Shown here piece after piece: positions 1 to 8,588 of a stretch of 19,969 nt of DNA (its first letter is position 1; every line of letters begins with the position of its first letter). Under the pieces are notes generated by a model. It searched no databases and was not told where the DNA came from. It saw only the letters and a list, made by a program, of their open reading frames with translations. A program made the translations under genes and the position numbers. The stretch is taken from positions 1 to 19,969 of the forward strand of contig JAZQMK010000019.1 of assembly GCA_045543455.1 (NCBI GenBank), in the 5' to 3' direction. This stretch comes from SIG291 sp045543455 (lineage in GTDB: Bacteria > Bacillota > Clostridia > Lachnospirales > Lachnospiraceae).

Positions 1-1
1 G

Positions 2-934
2 ACATGGCTACGATCCGACTTAAAGATGGGCTACGAAGTAACTATTTTCGAAGCTTTACATGAAGCAGGCGGTGTTTTAGTATATGGTATTCCTGAATTC
101 CGTTTACCAAAAGAAACAGTTGTTAAGTCAGAAATTGAAAACGTAAAGAGTCTTGGTGTTAAGATTGAAACTAATGTAATCATTGGTAAGTCAACAACTA
201 TTGATGAATTACTCACAGAAGAAGGCTTTGATGCTGTATTTATCGGTTCTGGTGCAGGTCTTCCTAAGTTTATGGGTATTCCAGGTGAAAATGCTAACGG
301 AGTATTCTCAGCTAATGAATATTTAACAAGAAATAACCTTATGAAAGCATTTGATGAATCATATGACACACCAATTATTGGTGGTAAAAAGGTTGCAGTT
401 GTTGGTGGCGGTAACGTTGCTATGGATGCTGCAAGAACAGCTTTAAGACTTGGTGCTGAGGTTCATATCGTGTATAGAAGAAGCGAAGAAGAATTACCAG
501 CCAGAGTTGAAGAAGTACATCATGCTAAAGAAGAAGGAATCATTTTTGACCTTCTTACAAATCCAGTAGAAATATTAGTAAATGAAGAAGGATGGGTAAG
601 TGGCATTAAGTGTATTAAGATGGAACTTGGTGAGCCAGATGCTTCAGGCAGAAGAAGACCAGTTGAAGTTCCAGGTTCAGAATTTACAATTGATGTAGAT
701 ACAGTCATTATGTCACTTGGTACATCACCTAATCCACTTATTTCTTCTACAACAGAAGGCTTAGAGATTAATAAGTGGAAATGTATCGTAGCAGACGAAG
801 AATTCGGTAGAACATCCAAGGAAGGCGTATTTGCCGGTGGCGATGCCGTAACAGGCGCAGCTACAGTTATCTTAGCTATGGGTGCAGGAAAAGCAGCAGC
901 TAAGGGAATTGATGAATATTTAAAAGATAAATAA
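2..934 (+). CDS. gltA: NADPH-dependent glutamate synthase small subunit / NfnB-like flavoprotein, 5'-truncated by the window edge
   Basis: This is the C-terminal two thirds of the FAD/NAD(P)-dependent oxidoreductase that passes electrons from NADPH to glutamate synthase, or, in the close homologue NfnB, to ferredoxin. Counting from the Met at 26, visible motifs are the substrate-loop signature GIPEFRLPK, the second Rossmann fold VVGGGNVAMDAARTA (glycines from about residue 127) followed by the NADP-recognising VYRRSEEELPAR, and the C-terminal FAD motif GVFAGGDAVTGAATV. The family is about 460 residues; the N-terminal cysteine/Fe-S part and first FAD loop lie outside the window. The frame is open to the left edge, so the Met at 26 is internal. 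The residues before it read SDLK rather than the usual DLAK, perhaps an edge error. The c-di-GMP phosphodiesterase gene follows after 15 nt. GltA and NfnB cannot be told apart without the upstream partner gene. Confidence 0.9.
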   Translation, partial: TWLRSDLKMGYEVTIFEALHEAGGVLVYGIPEFRLPKETVVKSEIENVKSLGVKIETNVIIGKSTTIDELLTEEGFDAVFIGSGAGLPKFMGIPGENANGVFSANEYLTRNNLMKAFDESYDTPIIGGKKVAVVGGGNVAMDAARTALRLGAEVHIVYRRSEEELPARVEEVHHAKEEGIIFDLLTNPVEILVNEEGWVSGIKCIKMELGEPDASGRRRPVEVPGSEFTIDVDTVIMSLGTSPNPLISSTTEGLEINKWKCIVADEEFGRTSKEGVFAGGDAVTGAATVILAMGAGKAAAKGIDEYLKDK

Positions 935-949
935 AAAGGATTTTAACAT

Positions 950-2374
950 ATGAAAACATTTGTATTAGGAACTCAGGATATATTTCATAAAATTGATAGC
1001 ATATCAAAGGTTGAACTTGTATATGTTCTATTAGTTGTACTTATTCTGGGTCTCCTAATAGAAATGATAATCATAACAAGAATTAAAGATAAAAATTCTA
1101 AGATAAGAGAAATGGTATATACTGACCCTATTACAAATGGTTGGAATATGAATAAATTTAAAACTTATATAACAGATAATAACGTTTTAACTAAGAACTG
1201 TGCAGTGGCCTATTTAAATATTAAAAATTTCAGATACATCAATGATATGTATGGTATTGATAAGGGAAATGAGGTGCTTAACAGCATTTACAATAAGATA
1301 TCAGACATAGTTCAGGATGAAGGCTGCTTTGCGAGAGAGGTTGCAGATAAATTTGTGTTTTGTATAAAATACATTGATAGAAGCACTCTGCTATATGTTA
1401 TTAATTCTTATTTGACCACAGTTGATGTTACCTTATCCAATAAGGATAAGATAAAATTAGTATGTAACTGTGGCGTATGTTTTAGAGAAAATAATGATGA
1501 TTTACAAACTATGCTTGATAAAGCGGAGATTGCAATAAAGAGCATTAAAGAAACAAGAAATGGTGTTGTAGCAGTATATGACACTAATTATGCAATCCAG
1601 CTTGAGAAAAATCAGCATATGACAGTGCTTATGGAAAGTGCACTGAAAAATAATGAATTTAAGGTTTATATACAGCCTAAAATCGATTTTGTTACGGGCA
1701 AGGTCGTAGGAGGCGAAGCTTTAGTAAGATGGATATCAAAGGAATTAGGCTTTGTATCTCCGGGAGATTTTATACCGTTATTTGAAAAAAATGGTTTCGT
1801 GACAGAAGTGGATATTTATGTTTTACATAAAGTATGTGAATATATTGAAGGCTTATTGAAGGAAAATAAGAAAGTAGTGCCAATATCAATTAACCAGTCC
1901 CGAGTTAATCTAAGTACATCTCAGTATGTTAATGATATTAAAGATATAGTAGATTCTTACGAGGTTCCGGTAGGTTACATAGAATTAGAGATAACAGAAT
2001 ATGTCTTTGAGGATATGTCCAATGAGTTTCTTGGCTTGATTAATAAATTAAGACGTTTAGGCTTTGCAATAGCCATTGATGATTTTGGAAGCGGATATTC
2101 GTCTTTAAATCTTTTAAAGGACATCAATTTTGATATATTAAAGATTGATCAGGTGTTCCTTAGAGAAACACAAAATTCTGAAAGAAGTAAATATATTATT
2201 GAAAATATAATTGACCTTGCTCATGGCCTTGGAACTAAGGTTGTATGTGAAGGTGTAGAAACTATTGAACAGGTAAATATGCTTAAGAGAATGGGTTGCG
2301 ATATTGCTCAGGGATATTATTATGCAAAGCCTATGCCAATAGAAGAATTTTATGATTATATGATGTTACATTAA
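950..2374 (+). CDS. Membrane-anchored c-di-GMP phosphodiesterase (degenerate GGDEF + intact EAL)
   Basis: This 474-residue protein is predicted to hydrolyse cyclic di-GMP to pGpG. One hydrophobic segment (about residues 23-44) anchors it to the membrane, with no sizeable extracellular sensor. A GGDEF-fold domain (about 60-210) has lost its signature: the catalytic pentad reads VADKF at 131-135, so it should not make c-di-GMP and may be a regulatory GTP-binding or dimerisation domain. The EAL domain (about 225-470) looks fully active: EALVRW with Glu256, INQSRVNL, ELEITE, DDFGSGYSS from 377, EGVE at 434-437 and QGYYYAKPM near 455. A short purine-rich site (AAAAAGGA, ending at 940) precedes the ATG. 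The gene begins 15 nt after gltA and is closed by an intrinsic terminator, so it is probably the last gene of the gltA transcript. That link between nitrogen/redox metabolism and c-di-GMP is inference. Confidence 0.9.
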   Translation: MKTFVLGTQDIFHKIDSISKVELVYVLLVVLILGLLIEMIIITRIKDKNSKIREMVYTDPITNGWNMNKFKTYITDNNVLTKNCAVAYLNIKNFRYINDMYGIDKGNEVLNSIYNKISDIVQDEGCFAREVADKFVFCIKYIDRSTLLYVINSYLTTVDVTLSNKDKIKLVCNCGVCFRENNDDLQTMLDKAEIAIKSIKETRNGVVAVYDTNYAIQLEKNQHMTVLMESALKNNEFKVYIQPKIDFVTGKVVGGEALVRWISKELGFVSPGDFIPLFEKNGFVTEVDIYVLHKVCEYIEGLLKENKKVVPISINQSRVNLSTSQYVNDIKDIVDSYEVPVGYIELEITEYVFEDMSNEFLGLINKLRRLGFAIAIDDFGSGYSSLNLLKDINFDILKIDQVFLRETQNSERSKYIIENIIDLAHGLGTKVVCEGVETIEQVNMLKRMGCDIAQGYYYAKPMPIEEFYDYMMLH

Positions 2375-2377
2375 AAT

Positions 2378-2406
2378 AAAGGCAGCGATATTTATCGTTG
2401 CCTTTT
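2378..2406 (+). terminator. Intrinsic terminator after the EAL gene
   Basis: GGCAGCGAT (2381-2389) and ATCGTTGCC (2394-2402) form a 9-bp stem with one G.T wobble and a 4-nt loop. Flanking AAA and TTTT extend the stem and supply a short U-tract. It lies 4 nt after the stop codon of the EAL gene. The U-tract is only four residues, so some read-through into rlmH is plausible. Confidence 0.75.
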
Positions 2407-2426
2407 CACAAGAACAGGAGATAAAT

Positions 2427-2906
2427 ATGAAAATAACCCTTATTACTGTTGGAAAAATAAAAGAAAAATACTGGAATATGGCTATTGATGAATATTCAAA
2501 GCGTTTATCCAGATATTGTAAATTAAACATAATAGAAGTTGCTGACGAAAAGACTATAGAAGAACCATCACAAGCACAGGCTAATGCAATTAAAGACAAG
2601 GAGGGCGAACGTATATTAACAAATATACCGGAAGGTGCATATGTGATTGCACTTGCCATAGAAGGCAAAATGTTAGATTCTGTGGAACTTTCTAAAAAGC
2701 TTGATGATTTAGGACTAATGGGTAACAGTAATATAGTGTTAATAATAGGAGGTTCTCTTGGACTTAGTGAAAAAGTTATGAAAAGAGCGGATTATAAGCT
2801 TAGCTTTTCAAAGATGACATTTCCACATCAGATGATGAGAGTTATATTGTTGGAACAGATTTATAGAGCATTTAGAATAAGTAGCAAAGAACCATATCAT
2901 AAGTAA
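2427..2906 (+). CDS. rlmH: 23S rRNA (pseudouridine1915-N3)-methyltransferase RlmH
   Basis: A 159-residue SPOUT-class methyltransferase that methylates N3 of pseudouridine 1915 in helix 69 of 23S rRNA on assembled ribosomes, using S-adenosylmethionine. Length and sequence match the family closely: N-terminal MKITLITVGKIKEKYW, the trefoil-knot SAM-binding stretch LIIGGSLGLSEKV, and the conserved C-terminus SKMTFPHQMMRVILLEQIYR followed by the terminal YHK. An AGGAG site (2416-2420) sits 6 nt before the ATG. The gene begins 20 nt after the terminator hairpin and is followed 11 nt later by the AEC permease gene. No convincing promoter fits between hairpin and start, so transcription may rely on read-through or on a promoter inside the EAL gene. 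Confidence 0.97.
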   Translation: MKITLITVGKIKEKYWNMAIDEYSKRLSRYCKLNIIEVADEKTIEEPSQAQANAIKDKEGERILTNIPEGAYVIALAIEGKMLDSVELSKKLDDLGLMGNSNIVLIIGGSLGLSEKVMKRADYKLSFSKMTFPHQMMRVILLEQIYRAFRISSKEPYHK

Positions 2907-2917
2907 AGGAGACCAAA

Positions 2918-3913
2918 ATGAACACATTTATATTCGCAGTTAATGCAATTATGCCTATGATTTTATTGATTTTATTAGGCTATATTTTAAAGAAAAGGAA
3001 TTTTTTAGATGAAGGCTGGTTTAAAAAAGGTAATAAGCTTATTTTTAGAATTTGTTTACCAGTACTTTTATTTGTAAACGTATATAAGATTGAATCTTTT
3101 AAGTCGATTGAATGGGATGTTGTTTTATACTCGGAGATAGCTATATTTGCAGTGTTTGTGGCAGGCTTGCTACTTGTGAAATTCTTTGTGCCTGACGATA
3201 AACAAAAGGGTGTAATTTTGCAATGCGTATTCAGATCAAATTTTGCAATTATTGGTATACCCCTTGCTGAAAGTTTAGGTGGCGTAAAGGGCGTTGGAAT
3301 TGCAGCAGTATTAAGTGCATTTTCGATACCGACCTTTAATATATTGGCAGTAATAGCTTTGAGTATGTATAAAAAAGATGAGAACGGTAATAAGACTTCT
3401 TTAATGGGCTGTGTGAAAAATATAGCTAAAAATCCGTTGATTTGGGGCGTTTTATGTGGTCTTATAGCTTTAACAATACGTTCATTTATACCTGTTGATG
3501 AAAATGGACAATTGGTATTTTCATTATCAGGAAGCCTGCCATTTTTATATAATGCAATTAGCAATGTATCAAAAATAAGTTCACCATTGGCACTTATTAT
3601 TTTGGGTGGTTTGTTTGATTTTGCTGTTGTAGGAGAATTGAAAAAGCAAATTATAATAGGTACTGCTTCAAGAGTAGTGGTTGTTCCGGCGCTTGTATTA
3701 GGAATAGCAGTGGCACTTGATTTTGATGCAAGTGTATATCCTGCTTTAGTGGCACTGTTTGGTTCGCCGGTAGCTGTATCTAGCGCTATTATGGCACAGG
3801 AAATGGATAATGACGGAGTGTTAGCAGGCCAATTAGTAGTGTGGACATCAATAGCATCAATATTTACAATATTTATGGCAGTTGTGATTTTGCGTGGCGT
3901 AGGTTTGCTGTAA
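2918..3913 (+). CDS. AEC-family (auxin efflux carrier-like) permease
   Basis: A 331-residue integral membrane protein with about ten hydrophobic segments arranged as two five-helix halves, matching the bacterial AEC family whose characterised members move malate, other organic acids or similar small anions. Seen directly: the N-terminal half with LPVLLFVNV, the conserved RSNFAIIGIPLAE stretch around residues 105-117 where the broken helix and substrate site lie in this family, and a second half starting near residue 170 with GSPVAVSSAIMAQEM near 285-300. The substrate cannot be assigned from sequence. AAAGGAG (2905-2911) is the ribosome site, overlapping the end of rlmH, so both genes are probably co-transcribed. 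No terminator is visible between this gene and the promoter at 3927. Confidence 0.88.
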   Translation: MNTFIFAVNAIMPMILLILLGYILKKRNFLDEGWFKKGNKLIFRICLPVLLFVNVYKIESFKSIEWDVVLYSEIAIFAVFVAGLLLVKFFVPDDKQKGVILQCVFRSNFAIIGIPLAESLGGVKGVGIAAVLSAFSIPTFNILAVIALSMYKKDENGNKTSLMGCVKNIAKNPLIWGVLCGLIALTIRSFIPVDENGQLVFSLSGSLPFLYNAISNVSKISSPLALIILGGLFDFAVVGELKKQIIIGTASRVVVVPALVLGIAVALDFDASVYPALVALFGSPVAVSSAIMAQEMDNDGVLAGQLVVWTSIASIFTIFMAVVILRGVGLL

Positions 3914-3926
3914 GTACGGTTTTATG

Positions 3927-3955
3927 TTGATTTTAAATACAAATTTTGGTATAAT
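3927..3955 (+). promoter_or_regulatory. Extended -10 sigma-A promoter for the ABC exporter operon
   Basis: TTGATT (3927-3932), a 17-nt spacer and a perfect TATAAT (3950-3955). TGG immediately before the -10 makes an extended TGnTATAAT element. It lies 30 nt upstream of the first ABC gene's ATG, which has a purine-rich site (AAAAAGGA, 3972-3979). Transcription should start near 3962, giving a very short leader. Confidence 0.8.
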
Positions 3956-3985
3956 TTAATGAAAAATTAATAAAAAGGAAATAGT

Positions 3986-5731
3986 ATGAAAAATAATACA
4001 ATAGGAAAAATAGCAACTAAAAATGGAGTGATATTTTTAACAGGTGCAATTATGGCCTTTGTTTCATCAGGTGTAATTATAATCAGTAATGATTTAGTGG
4101 CTGAAGCATTTGATAAAGTTCTTACTAATATTAGTGATTTTGATATAGAGTTTTATGCAAAGAGTATTATTATTGCAGTGATAGTTGCTTTATTAACAAC
4201 ATTTTTAGAAAATTATCTGCTTAAATTATATAGTTTAAAAGTACAGACTCAGTATAAGGAAACTATTGCAAATAGAATTCCTAATATTGAGTATGCTTAT
4301 TTTGATGAAAAGGGTTCAGGAAGCATAATGAATCGTCTTGTTTCAGATGTTGGTGAGCTTAACCGTTTATTCTCGGAAAACATACCTATGATGGTATCGT
4401 CTGTTATAATCGTAGTGTCAATTATGGTATACATGATTATTATGGATTTAAGACTGAGTCTGATAACAATAGTAATATATCCTTTATTGCTGTTTGTTTC
4501 AAATCATGTCAGCAATAAGGTAAAAAAGCTGGTTAATTTAAGACGTAATCTTTTGGATGAAAGAACTGCAATTATAAATGATTGTGTGCAGGGTATAGTT
4601 GTAGGAAAAAGCTATAATCTTGAGAAAAAGCAGGATGAACGTGTAGGCTTAGTGGTAGACGAAGTGTTTAGAAATGAAAGAGCACGTACTGGAATAAGCT
4701 CTCTGGCATTTGTTTTAGAATTGCTTATTGGCTGGTTACCTATAGTTATTAGTTATGTAGTGGCATTGTTCCTTGTAATAAACGGTAGTATTACACCGGG
4801 ACAAATGCTTGCTTTTTCAGTTCTTTTGGATATAGTTTCACGTAATATTGAAAATATTCCTATGGGTATTATTGATTTTAAGGAGTGTTATGTATCTGTA
4901 AAGAGACTAAATCAGCTCTTAGCTGCGCCAATTGAACAGACAGGTACATATAAAGGTGGTATGGATGGCGACACAGCCATTGAATTTAGTAATGTTGAAT
5001 TTTCATATAATGAAGATGAAAAAATATTAAAAGGCGTAAGCTTTGTTGCGAAAACAGGAGAAAAAACAGCTATTATTGGTAATTCCGGCGGAGGAAAAAG
5101 TACTATATTTAAACTGATTTGTGGCTTTTATGGTAAGGACAGTGGCGATTACAGACTGTTTTCGGAGGATTTTTCAAAATGGGATATTAAGTCAGCAAGA
5201 GAATGTTTTTCTTTGGTATCGCAAAATGTATTCTTACTTCCTGAAAGTATTGCAGATAATATAGCCTATGGTAAAAGCGGTGCAAGTAGGGAAGAAATTA
5301 TAGAAGCCTGCAAAAATGCAAATATACACGATTTTATTATTAATCTTCCTGAAGGCTATGATACTGTGGTAGGAGAACGTGGTGTAAGATTATCTGGCGG
5401 TGAAAGACAAAGAATATCTATTGCCAGGGCATTTCTTAAAAATGCGCCGATTCTTTTATTAGATGAACCAACATCAGCAATTGATGTTGAAACTGAAAAG
5501 CTTATACAAAAAGCCATTGATAAGATATCAGTAGGTAAAACTGTAATCATAATAGCTCACAGACTTAATACGGTTATTGGAGCTGATAATATATATGTTT
5601 TAAGTGATGGCATAATAAAGGAAAATGGAACACATAAAGAATTGCTAGAACAAAATGGTATTTACGCCCAGCTTTATGGAAAGCAGCTCTTAGCAGAGGC
5701 TTTAGATAAGGAGGTGCAAAATGGACAATAA
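3986..5731 (+). CDS. ABC exporter half-transporter (TMD-NBD fusion), subunit 1
   Basis: A 581-residue half-transporter of the type IV/ABCB-like exporter fold. The N-terminal membrane domain (about residues 15-310, six predicted helices) carries the intracellular-loop stretch AYFDEKGSGSIMNRLVSDV. The ATPase domain (about 330-570) has all motifs: Walker A GNSGGGKS (365-372), Q-loop VSQNVFLLPES, signature LSGGE (469-473), Walker B LLLDEP with Asp493 and Glu494, and H-loop His525, leaving a normal 56-residue tail. It overlaps the next half-transporter gene by 11 nt, and the two probably form a heterodimeric exporter for drugs, peptides or lipids; the substrate is unknown. Both subunits have an intact catalytic Glu, unlike the TM287/288-type asymmetric pairs in which one site is degenerate. 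Confidence 0.93.
   Translation: MKNNTIGKIATKNGVIFLTGAIMAFVSSGVIIISNDLVAEAFDKVLTNISDFDIEFYAKSIIIAVIVALLTTFLENYLLKLYSLKVQTQYKETIANRIPNIEYAYFDEKGSGSIMNRLVSDVGELNRLFSENIPMMVSSVIIVVSIMVYMIIMDLRLSLITIVIYPLLLFVSNHVSNKVKKLVNLRRNLLDERTAIINDCVQGIVVGKSYNLEKKQDERVGLVVDEVFRNERARTGISSLAFVLELLIGWLPIVISYVVALFLVINGSITPGQMLAFSVLLDIVSRNIENIPMGIIDFKECYVSVKRLNQLLAAPIEQTGTYKGGMDGDTAIEFSNVEFSYNEDEKILKGVSFVAKTGEKTAIIGNSGGGKSTIFKLICGFYGKDSGDYRLFSEDFSKWDIKSARECFSLVSQNVFLLPESIADNIAYGKSGASREEIIEACKNANIHDFIINLPEGYDTVVGERGVRLSGGERQRISIARAFLKNAPILLLDEPTSAIDVETEKLIQKAIDKISVGKTVIIIAHRLNTVIGADNIYVLSDGIIKENGTHKELLEQNGIYAQLYGKQLLAEALDKEVQNGQ
5708..5716 (+). promoter_or_regulatory. Perfect Shine-Dalgarno inside the upstream ABC gene
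   Basis: AAGGAGGTG lies inside the last codons of the first ABC gene, 4 nt before the ATG at 5721. It fixes that start despite the 11-nt overlap and indicates translational coupling of the two subunits. Confidence 0.85.
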
Positions 5732-7352
5732 AAACACTTTTATTCGTTTAATGAAAGTCTTAGACAAAAGACTTTATTTGTATCTTTTTGTGGTTTTAGT
5801 ATCAACCATTAGTATGACTGTTTATGGAGTTGTAAGTTCATTTCTTTTAAAGGATATTTTGGAAATGGCTCAACAAAAAGATGCGTCACAGCTTCCGATG
5901 AAACTTATCATAAATGTGTCTATTGGTGTATTGGCTGTTTTAGCGTGGCGCTGGTCTATAATAATATACAATGTGGAAGCAAAAAGAGGTATAGCAACAC
6001 TTGAAAAACAGGTTTTTTATAGGGCAATAAGATTACCTATGTCTTATTATGAAGAAAATCATAGTGCGGATTTTATATCGAGAATGATATTTGATACAAG
6101 TAAAGCGGGAGATATTTTCGGTTCAAGATTTAGACGACTTGTGGCACCGTCTATATCAGTGTTTGTATATTTTGTTCCTATGATGTTTTTGTGCTGGCAA
6201 TTAACCTTAGCAATGCTTTTGCTAAGCTGTATTACACTTTTAATTAATAGTCTTTTTATGAAGCCTATGAAAAATATGGGAACTGTTATTTCTAAAGAAA
6301 ATGCAAATCTTTTTGAAAAGCTTACTAATCTTTTAGCTGCATGTGATGTAATTAAGATATTTGATGCAGGAGATAAGCTGGCAGATGATTATAACAGAAT
6401 TAATAAAGATTACGCAAAACAGCTTAATAAACAAAATATTATGTCATCTACATTACAAAGTCTTAATTATGGACTTGAGATAGTATGTGTACTGTTATTT
6501 TTGTTAATAGGTGTATCTTGTCTTAAGGCCAATATAGTAACCATAGGGGAAATAGCAGCTGTTTATACAATGTACGGCGCATTTAACTGGCATTTCTTAC
6601 AGCTAGGAAGATATATGCCGGAGATGACTAACTGCCTTGCAAATGCAAAAAGAGTGTTTGAATTTATTGATTTGCCAGGTGAAAAGGAATTTTACGATAT
6701 ACCGGCGGCAAAATCAGATTCATATATAGCTATTGAAAATCTTGATTTTAGATACAACGAGGAACGTAAGATTTTTGAAGATTTTTCAATGCACATAAAT
6801 GAAGGTGAATGTGTAGCCATTACCGGAAGTTCAGGTCGTGGCAAAAGCACAGTTTTAAAGCTTTTGATGGGCTTTTATGAGCCTGATAAGGCTTCTATAT
6901 CAATTGCAGGAAAGGCATTTGGCGAATATAGTCTTTCGCAGCTTAGAAATTTAATTGCTTATGTTCCACAGGAACCTTACCTTTATGATGTTTCCATAGC
7001 TGAAAATATTGCTTATGGAAAGGAAGGTGCTACAAGGGAAGAAATTGAAAATGCTGCAAAATTAGCCTATGCACATGATTTTATTGTAAATCTGGAAGAT
7101 GGCTATGATACTGTAGCAGGAGAGCGAGGCAACAGACTTTCAGGCGGTCAGAAACAAAGAATAGCCATTGCCAGAGCTATTTTGAAAAATGCTCCAATAC
7201 TTATATTGGATGAAGCAACCTCAGCACTTGATAATGAGTCAGAAGAGTTTGTTTCAGAAGCAATAAATGCCCTAATGAGTGGCAAAACAACTATAATGAT
7301 TGCTCACAGGCCATCAACAATAGCCAGGGCTGATAGAATAATAAATATTTAG
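5721..7352 (+). CDS. ABC exporter half-transporter (TMD-NBD fusion), subunit 2, short C-terminus
   Basis: A 543-residue partner of the preceding half-transporter. The membrane domain (about residues 15-310) has the loop stretch SYYEENHSADFISRM. The ATPase domain shows Walker A GSSGRGKS (369-376), Q-loop VPQEPYLYD, signature LSGGQ (473-477), Walker B LILDEA with Asp497 and Glu498, and H-loop His529. The protein ends only 14 residues after that histidine, at RADRIINI, whereas its partner has 56 residues there. The final strand and helices of the usual ATPase fold (normally with a GTHEEL-like motif) are missing. All catalytic motifs remain, so it may still function. The TAG stop overlaps the ribosome site of the next gene, which lies in the same frame three codons downstream. 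A natural short form, an ancestral deletion or a sequence error are all possible. Confidence 0.9.
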   Translation: MDNKNTFIRLMKVLDKRLYLYLFVVLVSTISMTVYGVVSSFLLKDILEMAQQKDASQLPMKLIINVSIGVLAVLAWRWSIIIYNVEAKRGIATLEKQVFYRAIRLPMSYYEENHSADFISRMIFDTSKAGDIFGSRFRRLVAPSISVFVYFVPMMFLCWQLTLAMLLLSCITLLINSLFMKPMKNMGTVISKENANLFEKLTNLLAACDVIKIFDAGDKLADDYNRINKDYAKQLNKQNIMSSTLQSLNYGLEIVCVLLFLLIGVSCLKANIVTIGEIAAVYTMYGAFNWHFLQLGRYMPEMTNCLANAKRVFEFIDLPGEKEFYDIPAAKSDSYIAIENLDFRYNEERKIFEDFSMHINEGECVAITGSSGRGKSTVLKLLMGFYEPDKASISIAGKAFGEYSLSQLRNLIAYVPQEPYLYDVSIAENIAYGKEGATREEIENAAKLAYAHDFIVNLEDGYDTVAGERGNRLSGGQKQRIAIARAILKNAPILILDEATSALDNESEEFVSEAINALMSGKTTIMIAHRPSTIARADRIINI

Positions 7353-7356
7353 GAGG
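7351..7356 (+). promoter_or_regulatory. Shine-Dalgarno overlapping the upstream stop codon
   Basis: AGGAGG shares its first two bases with the TAG stop of the second ABC gene and sits 5 nt before the ATG at 7362. This suggests ribosomes terminating on the ABC message can reinitiate on the dNTPase gene. Confidence 0.8.
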
Positions 7357-7361
7357 ACAAA

Positions 7362-8579
7362 ATGTTTAAATTTACGGAAGGTGAAGAAGCGTATTTAAAA
7401 AAAGTTAACGAGGAGAATGATGCACTGTTATCTAAGTATGCAACAAAAAATAGTGCTGCAATAAGAATTAAGAGACCAAAGTTTGATATTATAAGACCAC
7501 AGTTTTCTTATGATGTGGATTGCATACTTCATAATCCTTTGTATAACAGATATGCAGATAAGACACAGGTGTTTTCATTTTTTAGAAATGATGATTTAAC
7601 AAGAAGAGCGTTACATGTACAGTTTGTATCAAAGATAGCTAGAACCATAGGTAGAGCATTAAAACTTAATCTTGATCTTATTGAAGCTATAGCTTTAGGA
7701 CATGATATGGGACATGCACCATTTGGTCACAAGGGAGAGGAATACTTAAGCAAGTGCTACCAAAGAGGCTGTGAAAGAGACGGCGTGAAAAAGAAATATT
7801 TCAATCACAATGTTTATGGCACTAAGCTTTTTAGACATGTACTTGGTACAAATATATCGTTACAGACATTAAGTGGTATTTTAGCCCACAACGGTGAAAA
7901 AATCTGCAAGAAATACGAACCATCCAATGTAAACAGCTTTGAGCTTTTTGATGCTTTATTGGATTTTTCAACTACTGATAATGATTTTCATAAGAGCTTA
8001 AGACCTAATACTTTAGAGGGCTGTGTTGTAAGAATAAGTGATATGATTGCTTATGCTGGAAAAGATAGACAGGATTTATATAAGGCAGGTCTTATAACAG
8101 AAGCTAAATTTAAAACAGAAAGATTAATAGGAACCACAAATAGTGAAATAATATCAAATGTAGTTGTAAATATTATTAAAAACAGTATTAATTCGTCAAG
8201 TCTTAATATGGATCAGGAAGTTTTTGATGATTTAAAGGATCTTATTGATGAAAATTACACTATCATTTATGGCAGTGATGAACTTAATGCTCCTTATGTT
8301 GAGGTTATTGAGCCACTTATGGAAAAGCTTTATGACAGATTTATTGATGATGTTAAAAATAAAAATACAGAGTCACCTGTATTCAAGCATTTCCTAGATG
8401 ATGAAATTTTAGGACACAGCTATAAAGATGAAAGTGGCGAAAAGATTATTGCAGATGCAAATGATATCGTAACAGATTTTATTGCGTCAATGACAGATGA
8501 CTATTTCCTTGACGTATGTAAATATTTACATATTGATGACGAGCTTATTAAGAAAATATCATATTACGAGTATTTCTAA
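7362..8579 (+). CDS. HD-domain deoxynucleoside triphosphate triphosphohydrolase (dGTPase-like)
   Basis: A 405-residue member of the dGTPase/SAMHD1-like HD superfamily, predicted to cleave dNTPs into deoxynucleosides and triphosphate and so influence dNTP pools and replication fidelity. The four metal ligands are visible: His85 in RRALHVQFVSKIARTIG, His114-Asp115 in GHDMGHAPFGHKGEE, and Asp227 in RISDMIAYAGKDRQD. Supporting family stretches are FNHNVYGTKLFRH and ILAHNGEK. Length agrees with the non-proteobacterial short dGTPase-like group. It lies 9 nt after the second ABC gene in the same transcript, with no obvious functional link to it. The next promoter begins 10 nt after its stop codon and no terminator is visible. 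Substrate preference (dGTP or several dNTPs) cannot be read from sequence. Confidence 0.9.
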   Translation: MFKFTEGEEAYLKKVNEENDALLSKYATKNSAAIRIKRPKFDIIRPQFSYDVDCILHNPLYNRYADKTQVFSFFRNDDLTRRALHVQFVSKIARTIGRALKLNLDLIEAIALGHDMGHAPFGHKGEEYLSKCYQRGCERDGVKKKYFNHNVYGTKLFRHVLGTNISLQTLSGILAHNGEKICKKYEPSNVNSFELFDALLDFSTTDNDFHKSLRPNTLEGCVVRISDMIAYAGKDRQDLYKAGLITEAKFKTERLIGTTNSEIISNVVVNIIKNSINSSSLNMDQEVFDDLKDLIDENYTIIYGSDELNAPYVEVIEPLMEKLYDRFIDDVKNKNTESPVFKHFLDDEILGHSYKDESGEKIIADANDIVTDFIASMTDDYFLDVCKYLHIDDELIKKISYYEYF

Positions 8580-8588
8580 TGGGTAAAC

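Noticed and set aside
2980..3564. A 194-codon open frame on the minus strand opposite the AEC permease
   Set aside because: It is antisense to a clear membrane transporter gene, has no ribosome site or family resemblance, and its composition is what the complement of the real gene would give.
3986..7352. An asymmetric heterodimeric ABC exporter with one degenerate ATPase site
   Set aside because: Both subunits keep Walker A, signature, the catalytic Glu after Walker B and the H-loop His, so the typical degenerate-site pattern is not supported.
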